Source of the DNA: SIG565 sp045601525
GTDB lineage: Bacteria; Bacillota; Clostridia; Oscillospirales; Acutalibacteraceae
Direction: 5' to 3'
Length of the DNA stretch: 24,690 nucleotides
NCBI GenBank assembly: GCA_045601525.1
Contig: JAZRZR010000058.1
Span: forward strand, 1-24,690
Both the position numbers and the translations under genes were made by a program. Shown here piece by piece: positions 1 through 7,418 of the stretch. The notes under the pieces were generated by a model that was given only the letters and a program-made list of their open reading frames with translations, was not told the origin of the DNA and made no database searches. Every line of letters begins with the position of its first letter. Position 1 is the first letter of the stretch.

Positions 1-2123
1 ATAAGGCAATCAAGAGCCCATACTATGTAAACAAGGCAGACTTCGTTGCTTGCCACACACCTGCATACATCGAAAAAGGCTACAAGATTGTTAACGACGT
101 TAAGCCGGGCGGTGTATTCCTTATCAACTGCCAGTGGGATGAGGCTGAGCTTGCTGAAAAGCTTAATGCTGAAACAAAGCAGTTTATTGCAAAGAACAAT
201 GTTCAGCTTTACACTGTTAACGCTATTGACCTTGCTGCAGAAATCGGTCTCGGCAAAAGAACAAACACAATCCTTCAGGCTTCATTCTTTGCTCTTGCAA
301 ACGTTCTTCCTAAGGACGAAGCAATCGGCTATATGAAGAATGCAGCTCTCAAGTTCCTTAAGAAGGGTCAGGATATCGTTGATATGAACCACAAGGCTAT
401 TGATGCCGGCTTTGGTGCATTCAAGAAAATCGATGTTCCTGCAGATTGGGCAAATGCAACTGACGATGCAGCTGCTGTTGCTTCAGAAGGTCCTGCAAAG
501 CTCGTTAAGATGGTTGACAGCATCATGAAGCCTGTTGGCTCAATGAACGGTGATGCTCTTCCTGTTTCTGCATTTACAGACCACGCTGACGGTACATTCG
601 AGCAGGGCGCATCTGCATACGAGAAGCGCGGTGTTGCAGTTATGGTTCCTGAGTGGGATCCTACAACTTGTGCAAAGTGTAACAAGTGTGCATATGTTTG
701 TCCTCACGCTACTATCCGTCCATTCGCTCTTGACGAAAATGAGGTTGCTAACGCTCCTGAGGTTATGAAGATTGCTGAAAAGCCAATCGTTAAGACAGAA
801 TACAAATACACTCTTGCAGTTTCTCCTATGGACTGTATGGGTTGTGGCGTATGTATCGGTGTTTGTCCTACAAGCTCACTTAAGATGGTTTCTCGTGAGA
901 GCCAGGATGCTCAGCAGGAAGCATTTGATTACTGCGTAGCAAACGTTACTGAGAAGGAAGGCGTTGCATCATCTGCAACAATCATCTCCAGCCAGTACAA
1001 GAAGCCACTCCTTGAGTTCTCAGGCTCTTGCGCAGGTTGTGCAGAAACAGCATATGCTCGTCTTGTAACTCAGCTCTTCGGTGACAGAATGTATATTTCT
1101 AACGCAACAGGCTGTTCTTCAATCTGGGGTGGTCCTGCTGCAACATCTCCATACACAGTAAACGCTAAGGGTCAGGGTCCTGCTTGGGGTAACTCACTCT
1201 TCGAGGACAACGCTGAGCACGGCTTCGGTATGCTTCTTGGTCAGGCAGCTCTCAGAAACAGCCTTATTGCTAAGGTTGAAACTCTTCTTGAATCTGACAA
1301 GGCATCTGATGAGCTTAAGGCTGCTGCTAAGGCTTACCTTGACACCGTAAACGACGGTAAGGCTAATACACCTGCTTCTAAGGCATTGGTTGAGGCTATC
1401 AAGGCTGAGGGTGCTGACTGTGCACTTTGCAAGGATATCGTAGATAACGCTGAATACCTATCTAAGAAATCTGTTTGGATTTTTGGTGGTGACGGTTGGG
1501 CATACGATATCGGTTACGGCGGTGTTGACCACGTTTTAGCATCAGGCAACGATATCAACATTATGGTATTCGATACCGAGGTTTACTCAAACACAGGCGG
1601 TCAGGCTTCAAAGGCTTCACAAATCGGTCAGGTTGCACAGTTTGCTGCTGCAGGTAAGGCAATCGCTAAGAAGTCGTTGGCTGAAATCGCAATGTCATAT
1701 GGCTACATTTATGTAGCACAAATTGCAATGGGTGCTGACCAGAATCAAACCCTCAAGGCTCTTAAAGAGGCTGAGGCTTATCCGGGTCCGTCACTTGTAA
1801 TCGGTTACTCACCCTGTGAGATGCACTCAATTAAGGGTGGTATGATTAACTGCCAGAAGGAAATGAAGAAGGCTGTTGATTGCGGATACTGGGATATGTT
1901 CCGTTACAACCCTGCTTTGAAGGCTGAAGGCAAGAATCCGCTTATTATCGATAGCAAGCCCGCAACTGCTGATTACAAAGAGTTTATCTTGAACGAAGCT
2001 CGTTATGCTTCACTCACACGCTCATTCCCCGAGCGCGCTGAAAAGCTCTTTGATAAGGCTGCTGAAACTGCTAAAGAGCGTCGTGCACACCTCGAGAAAT
2101 TAGTAGAGGTTTACGGCAAATAA
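1..2123 (+). CDS. nifJ: Pyruvate:ferredoxin (flavodoxin) oxidoreductase, C-terminal part (5' truncated by window edge)
   Basis: This enzyme oxidatively decarboxylates pyruvate to acetyl-CoA and CO2 and reduces ferredoxin, the central reaction of anaerobic pyruvate metabolism in the cytoplasm. The frame is open from base 3, giving 706 residues against about 1,170-1,200 for the family, so roughly the first 40% lies outside. A ferredoxin domain holds two 4Fe-4S motifs: C223/C226/C229/C233 and C278/C281/C284/C288 (fragment numbering). The C-terminal thiamine diphosphate domain has GGDG at 495-498 followed by the TEVYSNTGGQ stretch. Candidate proximal-cluster cysteines are C343, C346, C371 and C605, spaced as in single-chain PFORs. 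An ATG at 333 is only an internal methionine, because homologous sequence continues upstream of it. Lysine AAG and arginine CGT codons dominate, unlike most neighbours, which suggests high expression. A terminator follows 15 bases after the stop. Confidence 0.97.
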   Translation, partial: KAIKSPYYVNKADFVACHTPAYIEKGYKIVNDVKPGGVFLINCQWDEAELAEKLNAETKQFIAKNNVQLYTVNAIDLAAEIGLGKRTNTILQASFFALANVLPKDEAIGYMKNAALKFLKKGQDIVDMNHKAIDAGFGAFKKIDVPADWANATDDAAAVASEGPAKLVKMVDSIMKPVGSMNGDALPVSAFTDHADGTFEQGASAYEKRGVAVMVPEWDPTTCAKCNKCAYVCPHATIRPFALDENEVANAPEVMKIAEKPIVKTEYKYTLAVSPMDCMGCGVCIGVCPTSSLKMVSRESQDAQQEAFDYCVANVTEKEGVASSATIISSQYKKPLLEFSGSCAGCAETAYARLVTQLFGDRMYISNATGCSSIWGGPAATSPYTVNAKGQGPAWGNSLFEDNAEHGFGMLLGQAALRNSLIAKVETLLESDKASDELKAAAKAYLDTVNDGKANTPASKALVEAIKAEGADCALCKDIVDNAEYLSKKSVWIFGGDGWAYDIGYGGVDHVLASGNDINIMVFDTEVYSNTGGQASKASQIGQVAQFAAAGKAIAKKSLAEIAMSYGYIYVAQIAMGADQNQTLKALKEAEAYPGPSLVIGYSPCEMHSIKGGMINCQKEMKKAVDCGYWDMFRYNPALKAEGKNPLIIDSKPATADYKEFILNEARYASLTRSFPERAEKLFDKAAETAKERRAHLEKLVEVYGK

Positions 2124-2138
2124 GCCATAAAGCAAAAG

Positions 2139-2168
2139 AAACCCCGTAGGTGAAAACCTACGGGGTTT
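2139..2168. terminator. Bidirectional intrinsic terminator after PFOR
   Basis: A perfect 13-bp stem (2139-2151 with 2156-2168) is closed by a GAAA tetraloop. A T-rich tail follows on the plus strand, and A-rich sequence precedes it, which gives a T-rich tail on the minus strand. It lies between convergent genes (PFOR on +, the SLOG gene on -), so it can end both transcripts. Confidence 0.9.
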
Positions 2169-2176
2169 TATTTTGT

Positions 2177-2737
2177 TTAATATTCATCTTCAATCAGGAA
2201 ATATTCTTCAATTGGGAATTCGTGAACACCCTTTTCGGCAACATTGATAATGCGTTTTCCCATTTTGTGTGCATAATTTAGGGTTTGAAGCGTTCCGCCG
2301 GGCTTGCCGTCATACCAAGTGATAACAAAATCACTGTTATCAACCATATAACAGTTTCGCTTTGCAAAGCAACCCTTTGTGTATTTGGCCGCTGTATAAA
2401 TTATTCGGTCGGCGCTTTTAAGCAGTGAATTATAACGCTTTTTCCACTCGTTATCAAAGCTTTCACTTTGTTCCTTAAAAGGAACAACGGCAACAAGCTC
2501 GATTTTAGCATCCTTATAAAGCTTTCTAAGCATTACTACAATTTCACCGGCAATTATATCAAATCCCATAGCCATACCACAGTAAAAGGTAAAGCAATCC
2601 TCCTTTGGAAGTGAAAAAATAGCATCGCTTAATCGGTTTATAAGAGAATAATATTCGGGCGAATTATCGGATAATTCAAAACCGAATTTTTGCGGACGGT
2701 ATCCCGTAAAACAACAACTTTTGAACTTTTTTACCAT
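2177..2737 (-). CDS. YpsA-like SLOG family protein (DUF1273)
   Basis: A cytoplasmic Rossmann-like protein of 186 residues that matches the DUF1273/YpsA branch of the SLOG superfamily. These proteins are thought to bind nucleotide-derived ligands; the B. subtilis homologue affects cell division and stress survival, but the biochemical role is unsettled. Visible family signatures are the N-terminal CCFTGYRPQK, a central GMAMGFDIIAGE and a C-terminal DFVITWYDGKPGGT. I placed the start at the ATG at 2737. An AAGG lies 10 bases upstream, and this start leaves a 2-base gap after the dehydrogenase stop (2740-2742). A TTG at 2746 in the same frame would add three residues and overlap the upstream gene. 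It is the last gene of the dnaX operon and ends facing the PFOR terminator. Confidence 0.85.
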   Translation of the reverse strand: MVKKFKSCCFTGYRPQKFGFELSDNSPEYYSLINRLSDAIFSLPKEDCFTFYCGMAMGFDIIAGEIVVMLRKLYKDAKIELVAVVPFKEQSESFDNEWKKRYNSLLKSADRIIYTAAKYTKGCFAKRNCYMVDNSDFVITWYDGKPGGTLQTLNYAHKMGKRIINVAEKGVHEFPIEEYFLIEDEY

Positions 2738-2739
2738 AG

Positions 2740-3687
2740 TCACCAAACCTTGTTTTGCGGATTGCCGCTCAAAAACGCCTCGATGTTATCAACTACCACA
2801 TCGAAAAGCCTTTGGCGTGTTTCTAAAGGTATCCAAGCTGAGTGCGGAGTTATGGTAATGTTTTTTGCTTTAAGCAGGGGACAAGTGTCAAGCATCGGCT
2901 CGGTTTCAATAACATCAACCGCCGCACCGGACAAATGTCCGTTTTCCAATGCATCAAATAAGGCTTGCTCATCCACAAGACCGCCGCGTGCAGTGTTAAT
3001 AAAATAAGCACCTTTTTTGAACTTTGCAAAGGCGTCACTATTAAACATTTTTGTGTTTTCTTTAGTTAATGGGCAATGAACCGAAACAAAATCAGAAGAG
3101 GAAAGCAATGTATCAAGGTCGCAAAACTCAGTTTCTCCGTCTTCGCGGATTGTGCGGGTGTTTACAATAACCCTCATATTAAATGCCCTTGCAATACGTG
3201 CAACAGCCTTGCCAATGCTACCGTATCCTATAATTCCAAGCGTTTTGCCCGCTAATTCGCTAGTGGGAAAGGCAATAGGGGAGAAGACAGGGCTTCTAAC
3301 CCAACCGCCCGCCCTTACAAAGCGGTCATATTCCTTTAATTTGCAGACAAAATCTAAAATATAGGCAAAGGTTTGCTGAGAAACAGCATCGGTAGAATAA
3401 TCCTTTGCATTGCAAACAGTAATACCCCTTTGTTTGCATTCATCAACATCAATATTATTATAGCCGGTTGCAAAAGCACCGATATATTTAAGAGTTTCGG
3501 TACGGGATAAAATGTTTTTATCAACAGGGATTTTGTTGCAAAGCAATATATCTGTATCAACTATTTCATTTTCTAATTCTTTATAGGTTATATTATCGTA
3601 AATTTTAACAAATCCGAATTTGTTAAAGCAGTCAAAGGAAATATCGCCTGTCGATACAACGCTGCCCTCGGTAATAAGAATTTTCAA
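2740..3687 (-). CDS. D-2-hydroxyacid dehydrogenase, NAD-dependent (glycerate dehydrogenase-like)
   Basis: A 315-residue cytoplasmic oxidoreductase of the D-isomer-specific 2-hydroxyacid dehydrogenase family, interconverting 2-keto acids and D-2-hydroxy acids with NAD(H). The Rossmann GxGxxG is GYGSIG at 154-159. The catalytic triad is visible: R234 in NTARGGLVDE, E263 in ETEP and H282 in PHSAW. Length and motif order fit the hydroxypyruvate/glycerate reductase subgroup, but the actual substrate cannot be read from the sequence. The start is TTG at 3687, supported by GAGGTG five bases upstream; no ATG near the N-terminus fits as well. It sits 16 bases downstream of the DUF896 gene and is cotranscribed with recR and dnaX by spacing. 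A metabolic gene at this place in the dnaX-recR operon is not part of the conserved core. Confidence 0.9.
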   Translation of the reverse strand: MKILITEGSVVSTGDISFDCFNKFGFVKIYDNITYKELENEIVDTDILLCNKIPVDKNILSRTETLKYIGAFATGYNNIDVDECKQRGITVCNAKDYSTDAVSQQTFAYILDFVCKLKEYDRFVRAGGWVRSPVFSPIAFPTSELAGKTLGIIGYGSIGKAVARIARAFNMRVIVNTRTIREDGETEFCDLDTLLSSSDFVSVHCPLTKENTKMFNSDAFAKFKKGAYFINTARGGLVDEQALFDALENGHLSGAAVDVIETEPMLDTCPLLKAKNITITPHSAWIPLETRQRLFDVVVDNIEAFLSGNPQNKVW

Positions 3688-3703
3688 GGTGACACCTCAA
3701 TAA

Positions 3704-3910
3704 TTACTGTTTGATTTTTGTGACTTTTTTCTTGGTGCCGTCAGGCTCCACGATATAAGTGTTTTCGAGTTGCGCCACAAGGCTTTGCTTAAAGGAATCT
3801 ATATATTCACGGCGAAGCTTGAATTGCTCTGCTTTTTCCTCATCGGTAAGCCCCTCGGCTTTTTGCTTTCGGGCCAACTCGTTTATTCGTTTAATTTTTC
3901 CCTCGGTCAT
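3704..3910 (-). CDS. DUF896 (UPF0291, YnzC-like) small protein
   Basis: A 68-residue basic, mainly helical protein matching DUF896. The diagnostic block is the N-terminal KIKRINELARKQKAEGLTDE with a following EQFKLRREYIDSF. The B. subtilis member YnzC is encoded in an SOS-controlled operon, but no molecular function is established for the family. ATG at 3910 follows AGGAG with a five-base spacer. It lies 8 bases after recR and 16 bases before the hydroxyacid dehydrogenase. I see no GAAC-N4-GTTC operator in front of it, so its expression here is probably that of the dnaX-recR operon rather than directly by LexA. Confidence 0.9.
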   Translation of the reverse strand: MTEGKIKRINELARKQKAEGLTDEEKAEQFKLRREYIDSFKQSLVAQLENTYIVEPDGTKKKVTKIKQ

Positions 3911-3918
3911 ATTAACTC

Positions 3919-4518
3919 CTAAATTTCGTTTCGTCCGTCAAGCGCTCTAAGTAAGGTAACCTCATCGGCGAACTCTAAATCGGCGCCAACGGGTATGCCG
4001 TATGCAAGACGGGAAATCTTGATTCCCATCGGTTTTAATAATCTTGAAATATAACTTGCAGTAGCCTCACCTTCAACAGTAGGACTGGTTGCCATAATTA
4101 CCTCTTTAACCTCGCCATCGGCAAGGCGGGCAAGAAGCTCCTTAATTTTTAGCCTGTCAGGTCCGATATTGTCAAGTGGAGAAATGCGTCCGTGCAAAAC
4201 GTGATAAAGACCGCGATACTCTCTTGTGCGCTCAATAGCCAAAACTTCCTTGGCATTTTCCACAACGCAAATTGTGGTGCGGTCTCGGTTATCATCGGCA
4301 CAAATATCACATTTTTCAAGGTCGGTAAAAGCCTGACAAACGGGGCAAAAATGTATTTTGTCTTTAGCCGACACCAAAGCCTCGGCAAAACGCTTCGCAT
4401 ATTCAGGATTTTGTTCTAACACAAAATATGCAAGGCGTGTAGCGGTTTTTCTGCCAATTCCGGGCAGTCTTTCAAACTGGGCAATAAGTTCGTTTAGCGA
4501 TACAATACTATATGCCAT
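3919..4518 (-). CDS. recR: Recombination mediator protein RecR
   Basis: RecR acts with RecO and RecF to load RecA on gapped DNA during recombinational repair. The 199-residue length is standard. An N-terminal helix-hairpin-helix (LPGIGRKTA, residues 18-26) is followed by the Cys4 zinc finger C58, C61, C70 and C73. A Toprim domain starts around residue 82 (TICVVENAKEV) and includes the HGRISPLDNIGP segment. The C-terminus carries the LAYGIPVGADLEFADE block typical of RecR. The start is ATG at 4518, 11 bases after the ybaB stop, with a G-rich sequence just upstream. The order dnaX-ybaB-recR is strongly conserved across bacteria and supports the assignment. Confidence 0.97.
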   Translation of the reverse strand: MAYSIVSLNELIAQFERLPGIGRKTATRLAYFVLEQNPEYAKRFAEALVSAKDKIHFCPVCQAFTDLEKCDICADDNRDRTTICVVENAKEVLAIERTREYRGLYHVLHGRISPLDNIGPDRLKIKELLARLADGEVKEVIMATSPTVEGEATASYISRLLKPMGIKISRLAYGIPVGADLEFADEVTLLRALDGRNEI

Positions 4519-4529
4519 TTTCCCACCGC

Positions 4530-4868
4530 CTAAAATAAACCGGGCATATTAAGGCCGCTTGTTATTGCACCCATTTCTTCCTCGGCTGTTTTAATGGCGT
4601 TGCCGATTGCCTCGTTCACTGCAACAGTAACAAGGTCTTCAAGCATTTCGCTATCATCGGGGTCAACAGCATCGGGGTTGATTTTAATAGATTTTATAAA
4701 ATGCTTTCCGTCAACCGTAACGCTTACAAGACCACCGCCCGAGGAGGCAGTATATTCTCTTTCTTCAAGGTCTGCCTGAAGATTGGCCATATCCTCTTGC
4801 ATCTTTTGTGCTTGTTTGAGCATAGCGTTCATATTGCCGCCGCCCGAATTAGGTATTCTGCATTTCAT
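4530..4868 (-). CDS. YbaB/EbfC family nucleoid-associated protein
   Basis: A 112-residue member of the YbaB/EbfC family, small dimeric DNA-binding proteins associated with the nucleoid. After a short glycine-rich N-terminus comes the family helix NAMLKQAQKMQEDMANLQ (residues 14-31), then the beta-rich VSVTVDGKHFIKSIKINPD region and a C-terminal helix with VNEAIGNAIKTAEEEM. ATG at 4868 is preceded by AAGGAG about 10 bases upstream, lying inside the end of dnaX. An ATG at 4875 is out of frame. It is located between dnaX and recR, its usual position in bacteria. Confidence 0.95.
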   Translation of the reverse strand: MKCRIPNSGGGNMNAMLKQAQKMQEDMANLQADLEEREYTASSGGGLVSVTVDGKHFIKSIKINPDAVDPDDSEMLEDLVTVAVNEAIGNAIKTAEEEMGAITSGLNMPGLF

Positions 4869-4874
4869 AAAACA

Positions 4875-6536
4875 TTAACTCCTTTTTGGTACTTCTAAAA
4901 ATTTCAATTTATCTCTCAAATTTTGAAGCGGGTCATTTTCCTCGGTCGATTTTTTCGTGTATGGACCTATCGGGTAGGAACGACCCATAACTTCTTCAAT
5001 AGAACGCTTTAATTTGCCTTTGTAATCAACAGTTTCCGAGCGCATAAGGTCGAAAAATTGTGCATTCGAACTATCAATCAAAAATCTGCCGTTTTCTATA
5101 TATGCCGCCGAGTCGTGCAAAATGCCGCTTAACATAGGGGCCGTTATTGAAAGCACCGATAAAATATCAGCCCAGGTTTCAGATGCCACTCTTGTGGCTT
5201 GTGTGTCACTCTTTTCTATAGGTGCAGCGGAGGTACTTGGTTGTTGAATAGGTTCTTCTATAACGGGGGGCTCTATAATAGTGGGTTCGGGAATTTCTTC
5301 CTCGGTAATATCAATTATTGGGGCTTCTTCAATTTCTTCTGCTTTAGGCTCGGAGAGAACAGGACTTTCGGTTTGGTTAGAAACCATAACACCGCTTGCT
5401 ATCTTCTTTTCGAGTGCGGTGATTCTTGCTTCAAGCGCCTCGGTATCGCTGCGAAGTTCGGGCGAGCAAAGTTTTATAAGCATAAGTTCCATTTCACTTC
5501 GGCGGTTGCCGTTTTGCATCTTGGCAGTTGTGTCCTGTAAAAGCCTTAATGTTGCCATTATGTCTTTAATATCATAATAGTTTGCTTGAATACGAAGGTT
5601 TTCAAGATGCTTTGAAGAACAAATGATAGGCAGTTTTTGGCTGCGAACGGTTTTTATCATAAGTAAATTTCGGTAGTGACTAATAAGGTTATCAAGAAGC
5701 CTTAACATATCCACCGAAGAATTATAAAGTTTATCGGTGAGCAGGAGAGCCTTTTCAATATCCTGATTTTTAATATAATCGGCTAAAGAAATCAAGTATT
5801 CATTTCCCGCAATACCGCAAGATGAGGCAACGACTTCTTCGGTGATTTCACTACCTGCCGAAACACACAAATCAAGTATCGAAAGGGCATCACGCATACC
5901 GCCATCGGCAATAGCGGCAATCATAGAAGCCGCCTCGTCGGTTATTGTAAAGTTTTCAAGTGATGCGATATATTTAATTCTTTCACAAATTTTTTCTTGT
6001 TCTATTCTTTTGAAATCAAAACGCTGACAACGAGATAAAATAGTTGCGGGTAATTTATGCACCTCAGTTGTTGCAAGAACAAAAACAACATGCTTTGGCG
6101 GCTCTTCAAGGGTTTTGAGGAGTGCGTTAAACGCACCGAGGGTGAGCATATGCACCTCATCGATTATATAAACCCTGTATTTAGCAGAGGCGGGGGTGAA
6201 ATTAACCTGTTCACGAAGTGTGCGGATATTATCAACACCGTTGTTGGAGGCTGCGTCTATTTCAACAATATCCATAACCTCGCCGTTAGAAATAGCACGG
6301 CAAGATTCACACTCACAACAAGGGTCGCCGCCTTTAAGGGATAAGCAGTTAACCGCCTTTGCGAGAATTTTAGCACAGCTTGTCTTTCCTGTGCCGCGAG
6401 TTCCCGTGAAAAGATAGGCGTGAAAAATCTTACCCGAAGCGAGCTCGCTTTTGAGTATCTCTGTAATATGCTCCTGACCCACAACATCCGAAAATGTTTC
6501 GGGACGGTATTTTCGGTACAAAGCGGTATAAGACAC
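4875..6536 (-). CDS. dnaX: DNA polymerase III subunits gamma/tau
   Basis: Clamp-loader ATPase subunit of the replicative polymerase, 553 residues. It opens with the family signature SYTALYRKYRPETF. Walker A is GTRGTGKT (45-52), the zinc module uses C64, C73, C76 and C79, Walker B is IIDEVH (124-129) and the sensor/SRC finger is ILSRCQRF. Acidic proline-rich sequence around residues 385-440 links the AAA+ part to a tau-like C-terminal domain. I chose GTG at 6536, which has GAGGTG six bases upstream. A longer reading back to 6599 would translate into the SRP RNA gene and adds residues unlike the family. I see no obvious A-rich slippery site for a shorter gamma product. It is the first protein gene after the SRP RNA. 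Confidence 0.96.
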   Translation of the reverse strand: MSYTALYRKYRPETFSDVVGQEHITEILKSELASGKIFHAYLFTGTRGTGKTSCAKILAKAVNCLSLKGGDPCCECESCRAISNGEVMDIVEIDAASNNGVDNIRTLREQVNFTPASAKYRVYIIDEVHMLTLGAFNALLKTLEEPPKHVVFVLATTEVHKLPATILSRCQRFDFKRIEQEKICERIKYIASLENFTITDEAASMIAAIADGGMRDALSILDLCVSAGSEITEEVVASSCGIAGNEYLISLADYIKNQDIEKALLLTDKLYNSSVDMLRLLDNLISHYRNLLMIKTVRSQKLPIICSSKHLENLRIQANYYDIKDIMATLRLLQDTTAKMQNGNRRSEMELMLIKLCSPELRSDTEALEARITALEKKIASGVMVSNQTESPVLSEPKAEEIEEAPIIDITEEEIPEPTIIEPPVIEEPIQQPSTSAAPIEKSDTQATRVASETWADILSVLSITAPMLSGILHDSAAYIENGRFLIDSSNAQFFDLMRSETVDYKGKLKRSIEEVMGRSYPIGPYTKKSTEENDPLQNLRDKLKFLEVPKRS

Positions 6537-6554
6537 AGTTTTCACCTCAAAAAA

Positions 6555-6696
6555 ATCGTGTGGTTTAGAGCACGAATGAGCCGATTGACTGCGGCGCACG
6601 AGAAGAACTGTTTAATGCTGCTCGGTCCCCCGCCTGACATGGTTCGCAGTTTCCCGTCGCACAGGACCCGCCCATTCGCACACCAAACCACACGAT
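6555..6696 (-). ncRNA. ffs: Signal recognition particle RNA (4.5S/scRNA type)
   Basis: The RNA scaffold of the signal recognition particle, which binds Ffh and targets nascent membrane proteins. The ends form a perfect 12-bp helix (6685-6696 with 6555-6566). Further inward GCGAATG can pair with CATTCGT. The apical domain (6617-6639) reads TGTCAGG, then a CGG-GGGA-CCG hairpin, then AGCAGC: the conserved Ffh-binding asymmetric loop with a GNRA-class tetraloop. The estimated length of 142 nt is longer than E. coli 4.5S and shorter than Bacillus scRNA. A run of seven T follows the 3' arm and would end the RNA just before the dnaX ribosome binding site. The position upstream of dnaX matches Firmicutes. 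This RNA and two divergent promoters fill the gene-free stretch 6537-6896. Confidence 0.93.
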
Positions 6697-6728
6697 AGAT
6701 AAATGATTATATATTATATGCTTTATAT

Positions 6729-6757
6729 ATTATAATATAAAAATCTTACAATATCAA
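6729..6757 (-). promoter_or_regulatory. Sigma-A-type promoter for SRP RNA / dnaX operon
   Basis: On the minus strand TTGATA (6752-6757) and TATAAT (6729-6734) are separated by exactly 17 bases. The expected start lies near 6722, about 25 bases before the terminal helix of the SRP RNA, so the RNA would need 5' trimming or a second start. The surrounding sequence is very AT-rich and contains further TATAAT-like hexamers closer to the RNA. Confidence 0.75.
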
Positions 6758-6778
6758 TAGCTAAGTTGTAATTTTTTG

Positions 6779-6807
6779 TTGCAAAGAATATGGGTGTAGG
6801 GTATAAT
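6779..6807 (+). promoter_or_regulatory. Sigma-A-type promoter for the Nudix gene
   Basis: TTGCAA (6779-6784), 17 bases, then TATAAT (6802-6807), divergent from the SRP RNA promoter. Transcription would start near 6814 and give an 80-base leader. In it, TTTGTCAAG/CTTGGCAAA (6822-6830/6838-6846) and TCCGTTT/AAACGGA (6857-6863/6874-6880) can form two hairpins. I do not recognise a known riboswitch. Confidence 0.75.
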
Positions 6808-6896
6808 TATATTGATAAGAGTTTGTCAAGCAAGTGTCTTGGCAAAAAATAATTTGTCCGTTTCGAATGCGTAAAACGGAGTTTTGGGAGTAAAAT

Positions 6897-7418
6897 ATGG
6901 AAAAATGGGATATTCTTGATGCCGAGGGTCAACCCATCGGTAAAACGGCAGTGCGCGGTAAAACGACATTGTCATCGGGCGAGTATCACCTTGTAGTGCA
7001 CATCTGGATAGTTTCGGATGACGGTAAGTTTTTAATTCAACGCCGTTCGAAACTTAAAAAACTTATGCCTGGTGAATGGGCGGCAACAGGTGGTGCAGCA
7101 ATATCGGGTGAGGATTCTTTCACAGCCGCCAAGCGTGAGCTGGAGGAGGAATTAGGTCTTGTATCTGATGAAAATAGCCTAAAATTCATAAAAAGGGTAA
7201 AGCGCCGAAGCGCCTTTGTGGATATTTGGCAAATAAAATGCAATACACCAGCCGAGGAGTTTAAGCTTCAGGAGAGCGAAGTCGATAGAGTAAAGTGGGT
7301 TACCAAGCAACAATTAAAGGATATGATTTCAAACGGTAAGTTCCACAACTACGGTAAGTATTACTGGTCGGTAATCTTCGGCACAAATAAGGAGTTAGAA
7401 TATGAGTTTGAATATTAA
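6897..7418 (+). CDS. Nudix hydrolase (YfcD/isopentenyl-diphosphate isomerase-like)
   Basis: A 173-residue cytoplasmic Nudix protein that would hydrolyse a nucleoside diphosphate linked to another moiety. The Nudix box is intact at residues 66-88: G66, E72, then R80-E81-L82, E84-E85, G87 and L88 in exact GX5EX7REUXEEXGU spacing. The N-terminus, WDILDAEGQPIGKTAVRG, resembles the YfcD/IDI-like branch. The substrate cannot be deduced. ATG at 6897 follows GGGAG with a six-base spacer. The last 17 bases overlap the start of the RING-like membrane protein gene, so the two are translationally linked. Confidence 0.92.
   Translation: MEKWDILDAEGQPIGKTAVRGKTTLSSGEYHLVVHIWIVSDDGKFLIQRRSKLKKLMPGEWAATGGAAISGEDSFTAAKRELEEELGLVSDENSLKFIKRVKRRSAFVDIWQIKCNTPAEEFKLQESEVDRVKWVTKQQLKDMISNGKFHNYGKYYWSVIFGTNKELEYEFEY

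Noticed and set aside
46..336. Plus-strand 96-codon frame at the left edge
   Set aside because: Shadow frame inside the PFOR gene, which is open through this region in another frame with recognisable sequence.
4875..6536. Programmed frameshift in dnaX producing gamma
   Set aside because: No A-rich slippery heptamer followed by a stem was found in the coding sequence near the expected position.
6420..6698. Plus-strand frame across the dnaX start and SRP RNA
   Set aside because: It covers the structured SRP RNA and the dnaX N-terminus; no credible protein features.
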